From contig JAMWFC010000116.1 in the NCBI GenBank assembly GCA_027475525.1, positions 186,001-250,000 on the forward strand: a stretch of DNA of 64,000 nt, given 5' to 3'. The notes under the pieces were generated by a model. It was given only the letters and a program-made list of their open reading frames with translations, was not told the origin of the DNA and ran no database searches. Positions 24,541 to 36,000 of this stretch are shown here, piece after piece (position 1 is the first letter of the stretch; each line of letters starts with the position of its first letter). Source of the stretch: Macrolepiota albuminosa. Its lineage: Eukaryota; Basidiomycota; Agaricomycetes; Agaricales; Agaricaceae. A program made the translations under genes and the position numbers.

Positions 24541-24599
24541 TTAGGGGGGGGGCCCCTTCTTGTTTACATGATTTGGTATTTTTTGTAATGTACTGTACT

Positions 24600-25206
24600 T
24601 GTCAGGGGACTCCTCATTTCTCCTCATTTCTTCCTTTTCTCACTCCTTATCTCTTCACTCTCTCTTTATTCATTCTCTTATTTCTTCTGACGTTATTTCA
24701 TTTTACTGTTTCTATTCTTTCAACACTATTTGTTAGTACTACTTTCAGCCCTTGAGATGCTCTGGTTCTTTAGCTACTATTCAGACAAGTGTGGGCCCTT
24801 CAGCACTGCTTCCAGACCACTTATATAAGCCAGAGTTTGCCTTTCTGACTTTTAAAGTCCGGAGTTTTCCTGCCTTGTTTGCACAGTTGTTTAGTTAGTC
24901 AATTTTTGAGTTTTTAAGGTTTTGTTGTACTGTACAGTTGTTTCCCATGCTTCAGAAGCCCCAGAAGCATCCAACCTGGCATAGGGAATCCCTAGACTTG
25001 TTCTCTTTGGATCTCCCTCTGCCAGGTGAGTAGTTATTATGATATTGTCAGTACATACTCTAATATACTTTGGATCTCCCTCTGCCAGCTGTGTGACTGA
25101 GCCACAGCCTCTAGAGGTCGCCCTTACAGACATACTCTAATATACTTTGGATCTCCCTCTGCCAGCTGTGTGACTGAGCCACAGCCTCTAGAGGTCGCCC
25201 TTACAG
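24600..25206 (-). repeat. LTR-S copy, reversed
   Basis: Starts with the reverse of the LTR-S end (TGTCAGGGGACTCCTC) and finishes CGCCCTTACA at 25128, followed by a 77-bp duplicate (25130-25206). No target duplication was found. The box CTTATATAAGC lies near 24820. It forms one arm of an inverted pair with 25297-25873. Confidence 0.85.
25053..25206. repeat. Perfect 77-bp tandem duplication in LTR-S
   Basis: Units 25053-25129 and 25130-25206 are identical and absent from the solo LTR-S copies at 13727 and 62393. Probably a contig-join artefact. Confidence 0.85.
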
Positions 25207-25296
25207 TCACTGTTACAGTCTGGGTGCTCAGATATGTCTCTGCTAATGCTTGGTGTGCATGGTTACTTTATTTTCCAGCTGAACTCTCTTCTGCTG

Positions 25297-25873
25297 TGTA
25301 AGAGCGACCTCTAGAGGCTGTGGCTCAGTCACACAGCTGGCAGAGGGAGATCCAAAGTATATTAGAGTATGTACTGACAATATCATAATAACTACTCACC
25401 TGGCAGAGGGAGATCCAAAGAGAACAAGTCTAGGGATTTTAGAGTATGTACTGACAATATCATAATAACTACTCACCTGGCAGAGGGAGATCCAAAGAAA
25501 ACAAGTCTAGGGATTCTCTATGCCAGGTTGGATTCTGAGGCCTCTGAAGCATGGGAAACAACTGTACAGAACAACAAAACCTTAAAAACTCAAAAATTGC
25601 CTAAACAAACAAAACTCTGGACTTTGGAGGTCAGAAAGGCAAACTCCAGCTTACATATGTAAGTGGTCTGAAAGCAGTACTGAAGGGCCCACACTTGTCT
25701 GAATGATAGCTCAAGAACCAGAGCACCTCAAGGGCTGAAAATAGTACTAATAAATAGTGTTAAAAGAATAGAAACAGTAAAGTAAAAGAATGACAGCAGA
25801 AATAAGAGAATGAATAAAGAGAGAATGAAGGAATAAAGAGTGAAAGAAAGAAGAAATGAGGAGTCCTGTGACA
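25297..25873 (+). repeat. LTR-S copy, forward
   Basis: Begins TGTAAGAGCGACC and ends GTGACA. Length 577 bp becomes 500 if the 77-bp duplication at 25362-25515 is removed, matching the 499-bp solo copies. No target duplication seen. Confidence 0.85.
25362..25515. repeat. 77-bp tandem duplication (one mismatch) in LTR-S
   Basis: 25362-25438 and 25439-25515 differ at one base (AGAGAAC against AGAAAAC). Same period as the other four. Confidence 0.75.
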
Positions 25874-27540
25874 CAGATCCAGATGCAACAACCAAACATC
25901 TGGGCATGGCAACACAATAAACCAGTGCTGTAACATGTGAAATAAGCTGTGGTCTATGCATAAGAGGGATATGTATAAGAAGGGTGAGAATTCAGGGGAG
26001 TTGGGCAAGCAATCACCATGCCATGGCTCAGAGTCCTCAAAGAGTGGATGTTTTAGGCCAGCAGCAAATAGATTGTCTTTGAGCATTTAGTAATAACACT
26101 TTTTGAGCCCATTTTAAGTGATAACTTTTGTTTTTATTCAAATAAATCAATTAAACTTATAAAAGACTTTTACAATGTATGTGCATATATAACTAAAAAC
26201 CTCAGAACTTTATGAATTGAAGCTTTCACCTTTTAAATTAAGTCTTGCCCAATTTCACTTGAGCAACTTATAATAATTTGAAAACTTACATTTCATATCA
26301 ATATGCCTATAATTCATCTTTCCAGACATAAAATTAACTGTGATAGAACACCATCCTTGATTATAAGCCACCTCTATGTTGCATGAGATAGCAAGGATAC
26401 ATTCAAGTAGTAGAACAATGTCATCTGAATGTATCAATATTGCAAAAGCATTGGCTGGTACATCTTTGTTAAAGACATAGGAGAACAGAGAGGAGTCAGT
26501 AATAATTCTGGACTACTTCAATTTCTGAGCACAATGGAAAGTCGATGCTACAAAAAATTCCACTGAATAAAGAGCTGTAGCAGGAGGCAACAAATACACA
26601 TGGAAGTCAGTCATTGCATGAGAGTGGACAAGATAGCCATGTTATACACCCTTTTTTAAATGTTCCATATTCTTCAACTTATAATCAATGTAACTAAAAT
26701 GAATGTAACCAAGAGGAATGTAACAAATATGTATTACAGCAGAGTGTGTTTATAGCCTCCATTGTTGACAATAGACATTGAGAAAATGACACAACAATAA
26801 GGAATATGTATTACAGCAGAGTGTGTTTATAGCCTCCATTGTTGACAATAGACATTGAGAAAATGACACAACAATAAGGTCCTATGTTGTCATTAGTTGA
26901 GAAAAACTACTTGAACATTGTTGTGAACTTTGATTATGGCACAATAGTTGTATGTTTGACCTATGACATACACATCATACACTGTCAAGTCATACATAGG
27001 TCATATGTACTTATCTACTTTGCTACTTTACAGTGTGACATGGTTCATGGGGCTCATATGGGTTCAAGGAGTTCACAAATAGCTATGGCCTATGTTGTTA
27101 GTTGTTGATTGCTACCTAACTGCTCCTCCAAAAAAAAAATAAAAATAAATAGATCCTTAAGTCACACAGGTAATGTGTGTGTGTGACATATTTTCATTGG
27201 AACTTGTTGCTTCTACTATTTACCATGCCCATGTATCTCTCTATAGTATAAAAAGGTGTGTATTGGTAGTTCTTTGCAATCTATAGGACTTACACCAGTT
27301 CTAATGCACAGACTCTGAGTTGTGACCTTATTCTGTATCCGGTGGTCTAATTGTTACAGTGCAAATGTCCTTCTTGGAAGCCAGAGGAACAAGGGCAATC
27401 TGAGAATTGGGTCTATGTGATGAGTCAGCCTCAGGGGCAAGTGACAAATTTCTGCGCTCGCCACCATTGCAGGAGCTGCTCGCCCAATTCATAGACCCAA
27501 ATAAGATTTCCTTTTGACAGAATCTGCTTAAAGTCAACCT
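25874..27540. other. AT-rich stretch with no recognisable gene
   Basis: Only short frames occur (for example 26884-27108 plus, 74 residues, no recognisable domain). The stretch holds a 77-bp duplication (26726-26879). It may be decayed repeat DNA. The 5' end of the DIRS element may lie in 27200-27540 but I could not place it. Confidence 0.5.
26726..26879. repeat. Perfect 77-bp tandem duplication
   Basis: Units 26726-26802 and 26803-26879 are identical, in non-repetitive flanking sequence. Same period as the other duplications, hence probably artefactual. Confidence 0.85.
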
Positions 27541-27558
27541 CAGAACACTAGCAGACTT

Positions 27559-29244
27559 ATGGAGACAACAAATTCAAACCCCCACAAATGGGCATGCCCT
27601 GATTTTGCATCAGAAGAATTTGCGGAGGCCAGGGCAACCTTACGGAATGCAAACAAAGGCCTGGACAACGCTATGGCAGGCGCAATGTTGACCCAAGTGT
27701 GGAACATCATGAATTGCGTGGAATGTGCAGTCTGGGATGCACAGGTGAGGGAACAAGAGCAGAGCAAGGCAGGAAGGTTACTCGGAGCGGAGCAGCAGAG
27801 GGAGAGAGAGGCCCAGGTGAGAGAGGAGGAAGAGAGAGCCACTGCAGGCAAGGAGATGAAGAAAAACAGGCTGAAGTATCTAGACATCCCCATGTGGCCC
27901 CCACCCACACTGCCGGTTGAGATCGCCTCAAGATATGCAACAGCAAAACTTCAAAAAGGACAATATGTGGAGCTCTGGTACTTCACCAATGCGGGACTGA
28001 AGTATGCAAGAGCAAACAACGTGACAGTTGATGAAGATGCAATGGTTGCTTTGGCAGGCAGAGACGGTAGAGTGGACCTGATACCAGCGACAGCAGCAAG
28101 GGAGTCCAAGTCTGTAGTGCCAGACAGACTCCTGACATGGGACGACTTCACGATGGCAGTTTGTCGGATCCTGTTTGCGATGGAGGCTGCAGCCTGGACT
28201 GAGCAGAGGATATCAATGCTCGCGAACTTCTGGGGCAGACTCCAATCACATCTCTACAGGGCATCCCCGGATCCTCTCGACACAGAAGCCCTCCTTCTCT
28301 ACCAAGATGAACAGTGCTGAGCCTGGCACCAAGCAATAGGTTCACCAGCAGGTGCCTGGGACATCAGCATTGTTGACGAAACAATCCTGGCATGGACCAG
28401 AGAGGAGGTATACAGGGGAGATAGGAGGTGCAAGGACAGGGAGAGAGACAGCCTGGTGAGTACAATGACTCAATAGTGAGGACATATGCTGACCAGGCGA
28501 TGAATCTTTTTTCACCCTGCTACACCAAATACCATACTGATGCCACACCATTGTTTGTCTTCACACACAATGGTTTACGCACACTGTTTTGCACTGTAAC
28601 AATTTGCATTATGGCTCTACACGATGTCTTAATACATGCAATGTTTTTTGCCACACGTTGCCCATGTTGGTGCCCATGACATAACATTACATGTCCTGCA
28701 TGATGCCTTGACTGCACGCTGATGCCCTGGTTGCACACCCTTGCAATGGACACCAAATTGCAACCATCTCTCTACATTGCAATTATGCCACACATCAATA
28801 CTATGTTCTGCCACGACCATGACCATGCGACACGGTTTCTAATGACATTGCACCATGTGCTACGGTATATTGTGCCACATACACAGCTGGAGAGGGTTGC
28901 TTTCCTCGAAGCAAGGGAATCTTTCAGATGCTCCAGATGTTCTAGGAGTCCAGCCCTGAGGTGGCAGCGGAACAGTACAGTTTCACAAGAGAGACATAGA
29001 CGCCAAGGAAGTGAGTCCTATAGATTAAGCAAAAATAGATCACCTGGACAGAGCAAATCTCCACATGATAAACAGGGGAGCAGGGGTTTTTGCAACAGTG
29101 CAGGCAAGATATTGGCCACCTGCGCTGTCTGCCTTGGCCACGACCCACCATGTCGTCGAATGCAATCGGACTTGAACATGGGACAATGCGTTTCCCACCA
29201 TTGTCAAAAGAGTCAATTGGTCCCTCATTATGCACGATGGACGT
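27559..29244 (+). pseudogene. DIRS gag-like protein
   Basis: ATG at 27559 opens a 253-residue frame with a long charged helix (about residues 75-105) and a conserved-looking C-terminal part. TGA at 28318 interrupts the frame, which continues at once (QC-stop-AWHQAI) to about 28456, consistent with a C to T change at CGA. The next related segment is at about 28886-29140 (Ser/Arg-rich, then C-x2-C ending in HHVVEC after a frameshift near 29145). The 430 bp between (28457-28885) interrupt the frame and may be an intron or an insertion. The zinc finger continues beyond Gypsy-3 at 43774. Confidence 0.65.
29241..29244. repeat. Target site duplication of Gypsy-3 (ACGT, left)
   Basis: ACGT occurs here and at 43774-43777, exactly outside the terminal repeats. 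Two other LTRs of the same family in the window also have 4-bp duplications (GCGC, CTGC), which supports 4 bp as the family rule. Confidence 0.9.
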
Positions 29245-29837
29245 TGATAGGCTTCTACTCGAACTGAGCGCATCAAGGGACATTATAGGCCGACCAACAC
29301 TTGACACACTAAAGGCTCTAGCGACCAGCCTTGGGTACAGAGCAGCCCTAGCGCGGGCGCTCTATGGCAAGACTTATCCATTCATCTCAATCACCAGTAT
29401 CAGCCCCTCAGCGCACTCCACTCAGTTACTTTGAAGACCAAGAAGACTCAAGACTCATAGCGCTAGCATAACGGCGGGAGGGGACTCTGACCAAACCCCA
29501 ATCAGTACTGGAAGGAGTTAGCAATTGGCGCTGTCAATCACCGAGGCACCTCAATCAGAAGTCTAAAAGAATCAATGACGACGAGACAGGATACACGCAG
29601 ACCTGACATTTAAATCTATCAAAATATGGTACAATGTTTAGCGCCGGAATTAGCGCTCACGGCGTCTGTCGAGGATTCTCCGACCATACCCCGGGATGGC
29701 ATGACCAATTAAATTACATCGAAAAGTGAGCAAACTCGTACCACTTCTAAGTAGTTTTAGAGTCGCCGTTGGTCGCCGTCACCCATGTGCTGCAGGTCGC
29801 CGTTGACAGGTGGCCGTTAGCTACAGTCACGAAGGGA

Positions 29838-29856
29838 GGCGCTAAGCGGTAGCGCC
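29838..29856. promoter_or_regulatory. Palindrome GGCGCTA-N5-TAGCGCC in the LTR
   Basis: Perfect 7-bp arms with the 5-bp spacer AGCGG. Equivalent copies lie at 37028-37046 and 43324-43342 in the other LTRs. It could be a dimer binding site or an RNA hairpin, which is inference. Confidence 0.6.
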
Positions 29857-29893
29857 GCCAATGGACTTATTTTGGAAATAAGGTAGCGCATAG

Positions 29894-29900
29894 TATAAAA
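29894..29900 (+). promoter_or_regulatory. TATA box of the Gypsy-3 LTR
   Basis: TATAAAA, about 40 bp downstream of the palindrome at 29838-29856. The same pair recurs in LTR copies at 37028 and 43324. Confidence 0.5.
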
Positions 29901-30287
29901 ACTAGCTACTTGCCATGTATATAACAACGAATCGTAACCTCTTGAGCATCCAGTTACACTTAGCGTTCAAATCGCGCTAGCATTGCCTGACTTTGCCACC
30001 AAGTTCGGCGCTAGCTTCGTCTATCACATCTTCATCGTTTACGGTGCCACCTACGGGCACGCTACGCTGCGCTATTCGTTTCTTTCTCTATAATTTCTCC
30101 TAAACTACGACGCTTACCACTTGCTAGGTAGCATCCGAGGCGCTATCGTCTAGCGCATCGCCCTAACACCTCTGCTCGAGCACACCGGGACCCTGCTGGA
30201 ACTCCTCACAAACCCGTACGCCAGGCGCTGGAGACGGCGTTGTACTGCGTATACGTCCAGCGCACCCAACCACAGTTGGCATCATCA

Positions 30288-30308
30288 TTTTGGAGCCCAC
30301 CGCGAGGG
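30288..30308 (+). other. Putative primer binding site of Gypsy-3
   Basis: Three bases after the LTR the sequence reads TGGAGCCCACCGCGAGGG, starting with TGG as expected for pairing with a tRNA CCA end. The tRNA was not identified. Confidence 0.5.
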
Positions 30309-30660
30309 GTTCTATTGAGGCAGAATTCCGCCGGAAACTCGAGCCCAGCAACAGCGCCGCCTCCTATTGGAGAGCGCGTTTGAACAAACCTTAACTGAGT
30401 CACCACACTTACCAGGCGCGCTACCGAGGCAGACTTTAGATCAGGAACTTGAAGCCGCTCCAGATAGCTTGGCTGAAAGCTTCTTCCCATTTTCCCGACC
30501 GTTCGAATACTTAGCAGGTGAAAACCATACACCGCTTACTCCTTTGGAAGAGCTGTCTAGGTCATTATCGCCAGAACCTAGCGACTCAGAATTACCCGAG
30601 CCAGTACCGACTACAACCCCGCCAAGCGAAACTACCACTAACACTACTATTCCCACCACG

Positions 30661-33041
30661 ATGTCGACGCCAGCTAGTATGGAGCAGGCAAACACACCGC
30701 GTATGCCGCCAAGAAACCACTTCTCGTCGCCAAAATGGGACGAGACGAAACCTCGCGAGCTAACACAGTATTTTCGAGAATTGGAATATTTATTACGCGA
30801 CTGCCGAGTCACCGACAACACCCAAATGAAAGAATACGCCGCCAGATACATTTCCTACGATACCGCGGAATCCTGGACAGGACTGGATGAGTTTCAAGGA
30901 TTAACACGAGAAGCGGTGCCAAGGTCGTTTACCTACGAGGAATGGAAAAAGGCGATCATTAAACTGTACCCTGGCGCTGAAGAATCCACGCGCTATACCG
31001 TCCTTGAAATCCAGAAACTGGTACAGGATACCTTCGCAATGGGCATTTATACACTAGGGAATCCACGCGCTATACCGTCCTTGAAATCCAGAAACTGGTA
31101 CAGGATACCTTCGCAATGGGCATTTATACACTAGGCACGCTATCTACTTATTATCGAGACTTCCAGCGAATTGCAAGATGGCTAGTACAGAATGGCAAAC
31201 TCTACAGGAACGAGGAACGGCGCTTGTTTCAACAAGGCATTCCAACATCACTTTGGACTCGTATAGCTCGTCGCTTAGAAATTCTTAAGTCCGACCACCA
31301 TCCTGAGGAACCCTACGATATAGAAGACGTCTTTGAAGCAGGTAAATGGATACTGAAAGGCACGGATACCGGCATCCCCTTCCAGCGACCTTCTAGCACT
31401 GATAACGGAGGAAAGGCGCCACCTGTTGCGGCGCCCGCACCTAGCGCAACTAACAATCAGGGAGGTTTTGTCAAGAAGGAGGACCTGGAAAACGCAGTCA
31501 ACACGGCTGTCGCAAACGTTATGAGCAAATTGGAAACGTTAATCTCGACTAGCCTTAATGCGCCACGAGGTAATATGCAATCCGGCCCTTGTCACTTCTG
31601 TGGTGAGGCAGGACATACGATGACTCGCGGACGCTGCGCTATCCTCGAACAATACCTGCGCCAAGGAAGAGCGCGCCGAGGCGCCGACGGGAAAATAGTC
31701 CTACCCTCCGGCGCTAACATCCCTCTATATCCTGAGCACCGAACCTTCCAGGGGCGAATTGATGAATGGCACCGACGTAACCCTGGGAACTTAGCGACGG
31801 GCAATCTCAATAGTACGGCCGCGGCGGAGGCAGAAACAACTCCACAACAGGCGCTAATCCATGAAGTACTCCAGCTTAACGCTGTTAGCGAGCGACCGAC
31901 GTTGTCACGAGAGGAGAGGATCGAGACGTTGGAAAGGGAGCTAAAGTCGCTAAAGAATCAGGTTTTCGATGGTGTCGAGATTAAAAAGAGCAAGCAACCG
32001 TTGAAAGACTATAGACCTTCAGGCGCTACGACCGATCCAGCACCTGCAAAGCCTTCGAATTCCAGTATCAACGACGACACACCTGATACGGCCAAAGCGC
32101 CAGCTAGCACGGAACCGCCACTACACCCGTATTCAGGACTTGCTGGTAACTACGCTCCGCCTATCAATCGAAACTTTGGAGCGCCAGACAAGCCAGCAGG
32201 AGGCTACCGACCAACGGCACCAATCTACGACATAGAAAAATCTAAGCAAGTATTCGATCGTATTATGAAGAGTCAAGTCACGATGTCGGTAGGGGAGCTA
32301 TGCAGTGTGGCGCCAGACGTCAGGAATCAGATGCGTACAGCGGTAACCCCTCGACAGAACGTAGCTAACAATGTAACGGCGGTGGACGAATGCGACGACG
32401 CGTTACCTGGATTCGCGTACATAACCGAGACGGTCGCGTCGGAAATCAAAGAAGAGGCCGCGCCACCTAAAAAAGCTACGTCCATTGACCCGGTCGAAAC
32501 TTACCTTAAGTCGCTAAGATCTAGCGACGATCCCGCCGTCCTCACTGTAGCCCAAGACTCTCACGCGATTCGCTCGATTATGTTGACAGTTGATGGAAAA
32601 AGCGAGATAGAATCTATAGTGGACAGCGGATCACAGATTATTTCAATGGCTGCCGACGTCGCTAACGAGCTTGGCATCATTTACGACCCGACCATCATTC
32701 TTAATATGCAAAGCGCTAACGGCACTATTGATCGATCCTTGGGAATGGCTCGTAACGTGCCATGCGCTGTTGGCGATCTTACGTTTTACCTTCAAATACA
32801 CATTCTTAGATCGCCTGCGTACGACTTATTATTAGGGAGGCCCTTCGACGTCTTAGCCCGATCAGTAGTCAAGACGACGTCTGAAGACGAAACGACGCTA
32901 ACTATTAGCGACCCTAACTCGGGCGTCAGAAGAACGGTACCAACATTTCCACGGGGGAAATTCCAGAAACCGGGACCGAGAAAGCGACCTTACGTTAGCG
33001 ACGACCCTTGCGAGTGTTTTCCGGCGCCATCGAGGAGATGA
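30661..33041 (+). CDS. gag: Gypsy-3 Gag-protease (frame interrupted by a 77-bp duplication)
   Basis: Best start is ATG 30661 (MSTPASMEQ). An open frame extends upstream to 30367 without an ATG. The first part is a capsid-type Gag domain, followed by a zinc knuckle CHFCGEAGH...C (C-x2-C-x4-H-x6-C) at about 31590-31640. Near the C-terminus a retropepsin-like domain has VDSGSQIISM at about 32620 and LLLGRPF at about 32830. Protease fused to Gag is less common than protease at the start of Pol. The tandem duplication 30982-31135 shifts the frame; without one unit the reading frame is continuous and would give 767 residues. Because this duplication looks artefactual, the gene may be intact in the organism. 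The stop TGA overlaps the pol ATG. Confidence 0.85.
30982..31135. repeat. Perfect 77-bp tandem duplication in Gypsy-3 gag
   Basis: Units 30982-31058 and 31059-31135 are identical. 77 is not a multiple of 3, so the gag frame is broken, and removing one unit repairs it. Confidence 0.9.
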
Positions 33042-36000
33042 GTGATGGGGATCATGGAGATGAAGCGCTTATCTTGGACTATAACCATCGGACTGGGCAA
33101 GTAAAACTTATATCATATACCCCTTTAGCCCAGGAAATCTTGAATTCTTCTTCGTCGCTTACTAGTGAAGCGTTATCCTACTTATACCTCACTGCGTCAG
33201 ATATTACTGAAAACCTTTCGACAGACACTTATTTCGTTTCTACTCCCGACTCTACAGAACCTTTGATATCAGGTTTCGCTAGAAACCATAACTCTATTTA
33301 TAATACGTTTGCTAACAATAGTACCCCTAAGCGCAAAGGGGTTCAGGTCAAGAAGAAATATAAGCCCGTAGCGCTTAAAACGAAACCGGTAGCGAGCGCC
33401 GTACCCGAGGAATTTCGCATCGAGAGAAAAATAATAGGCGACCCTTTGGCTACCCTGCCAAAACTCGACCCAAATCCACTACCCTTCGAACCAACGGGAC
33501 GATTTACAGAAGAACGGAAGGCGCTATTCCTTAGCGCCCACGATACCGGCTTCCTCTCGACGGAAGAGATGAACGTATTAGTCGACATCATGCAAAAACA
33601 GAATGAGGCTTTCGCATGGGAAGACTCAGAACGTGGTAAACTTAGGACTGACTTCTTTCCACCAGTGGTCATACCAACCATACCGCACGTACCCTGGACC
33701 GAGCATAACCGACCCATACCCCCGGGCATCGAAGCCGAGGTCTGCCAAATTATTCGCTCCAAGATAGCGGCAGGTGTATACGAGCCTTCTAATTCGGCCT
33801 ACCGCTCTAGGTGGTTCTGCGTACTAAAGAAAAACGGGAAGCTACGTATAGTTCACAGCCTAGAACCGCTAAACAAAGTCACCATTCGTCATTCAGGGGT
33901 ACCGCCATTTCCCGATCACGTCGCTGAATCTTTCGCGGGACGAATATGTGGCGCTACCCTGGATTTGTACGTAGGCTACGACGAGCGCTTAATCCATCCT
34001 TCCTCTCGCGACTTGACGACATTTCAAACACCGTTTGGGGCGCTACGACTAGTCACACTTCCTATGGGATGGACAAACTCGGTACCGATATTTCACGACG
34101 ATATTACATTTATCCTACAGCCCGAAATACCCCACCATGTGCTCAGTTTCATAGACGACGTAGGAGTTAAAGGCCCGAAGGATTGGCGATTGGTGGATGG
34201 CAAGCCCGAAGTTCACCCGGAAAATCCTAATATTCGCATGGCGCTATGGGAATTCTTTCAACTGGTTAACCGAGTACTTCAGCGCATGAAGTATTGTGGC
34301 GGGACATTTTCAGGGCACAAGCTCGTTCTTTGCGCACCGCAATTTAAAATTTTGGGGCACGTCTGCACGCCAGAAGGCAGGATTCCAGAAAAGAGCCGAT
34401 TAGCGCTGTTGGAGAAATGGGGGGTCTGTCATAACCTCTCGGAAGTTCGCGCGTTCTTGGGCACTGTAGGGGTGCTGCGCATGTTCATACACCATTTTTC
34501 TCATCGCGCAAACGCCCTTAATCGCCTAACCTGTTCAGGGGTCCCCTTCGAATTCGGACCCGATCAAATCAATGCCCAGAAGGACTTAGTAAAGGCGCTA
34601 CAGGAAGCGAAACCATTGGTACCTATTGACTATACTACCGCCGATCCCGTTATACTTGCTGTTGACACATCATATATCGCCGTTGGCTTCTTCTTATGCC
34701 AGTGTGATAGCGCGAACCGGAAAATCAGGCGCTACAATCGTTTCGGATCGATTACCCTTAACGACCGAGAATCGCGCTACAGTCAGCCCAAGCTAGAGTT
34801 ATATGGTTTGTTTCGATCGTTTCAGGCGCTGCGCATGTACCTCATTGGGGTACGAAATCTCATTGTCGAGGTCGACGCACGATACATCAAAGGAATGCTT
34901 CAGAACCCTGATATTCAACCGTCGGCCAGTATGAACCGCTGGGTAGTAGCGATATTAATGTTTCACTTCGAGTTAGTACACGTCAAAAGTGCATTCCACG
35001 GGCCGGACGGATTATCTAGGCGACCCAGACAACCGGAAGATGAAGCGCTAGACGATAGCGACAACGATGTATTTGATGACTGGATCGATCGATTGCATGG
35101 TTTCGTGCATATCATTCAGCTGCCTATTCCGGCGCTTCGCGAAGACCAACCAGTTTCAAATTGGCTTCACCCTATTGTTCCGTACCAGCCCCGACCATAT
35201 CAGGCATCATCAACTTTTTACACGGCCAGTATCTATAACGTCGCTAAGCCATCTAACGATCTAAAGATAGTCGAGGAACCAAGACCCTTGCGAGAAGACA
35301 GTCAGAACCTGCCATATTCGGCGGTACCTCGAAGCGCCAAAGCTAAGTCAGAAGATCAGCGAGTGGACCAGGTTAGGAAGTGGCTACAGGATTTGCGACG
35401 ACCATCAGACCTTACGGATACGGAATACGCCACCTTCATTCGATATGCGACAACTTTCTTTATGGTGGAAAACCGACTTTGGCGACGAAATAGAGATGGC
35501 GCCCATAAACTAGTAATTAAACCGGATGATCGAGTTAGGATTCTGCGCGCTATGCATGATGACTTGGGACACCGAGGACTCTATGCGACAAGGGCGAACC
35601 TTTTGGAGTGCTTTTGGTGGCCGCAAGTTAGCGCCGATATTGCGTGGTATATTCGCACTTGTCATCTCTGTCAAATCCAGCAGACACGTCAGGTTCTAAT
35701 TCCCCCAACAGTAGCGACTCCAGCGCCGTTATTCGGAAAAATATATATCGACACCATGCACATGCCCAAGTCAGGGCGCTACAAGTATATCATTCAAGGA
35801 AGGTGTTCCTTGGTACATTGGCCGGAGTTCCGTATGCTTCAGCGGGAAAATACAGACGCTATAGCTAAGTGGCTCTTTGAGGACGTTATCTGCCGCTGGG
35901 GAGCCCTTCACGAGATCGTCACAGACAACGGAGCGCCAATAGTCAAGGCGCTCACTTATCTTGCCAAGAAATACAACATACAACACATCCGAGTCTCAGG

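Larger units (their letters stand above)
21908..24599 (-). mobile_element. Truncated second Gypsy-1 copy (3' LTR and antisense gene only)
   Basis: Starts TGTCAGGTTCTGCTGAG as in the Gypsy-1 LTRs. The 3' LTR (21908-22689) is followed by the purine-rich tract on the minus strand and the antisense gene, but gag-pol and the 5' LTR are missing. The sequence stops at 24599, where an LTR-S begins. It is more diverged from Gypsy-1 than the Gypsy-1 LTRs are from each other, so it is an older insertion. Confidence 0.85.
29245..30287 (+). repeat. Gypsy-3 5' LTR
   Basis: 1043 bp, TGATAGG...TCATCA. Contains a TATA box (TATAAAA, 29894-29900) and two palindromes of the GGCGCTA-N5-TAGCGC type (29838-29856, 30139-30157). 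Confidence 0.95.

Noticed and set aside
29090..29434. 114-residue plus-strand frame
   Set aside because: It runs from DIRS sequence across the insertion border into the Gypsy-3 LTR, and so is a chance chimera. The LTR part recurs at 37450-37686 and 42720-42920.
30367..30660. Gag start at 30367
   Set aside because: The first codon is TTG. The first ATG of the frame is 30661, which is preferred.
30982..31135. Programmed frameshift or biological duplication in gag
   Set aside because: The period of 77 bp is shared with four unrelated duplications, so an assembly cause is more likely.
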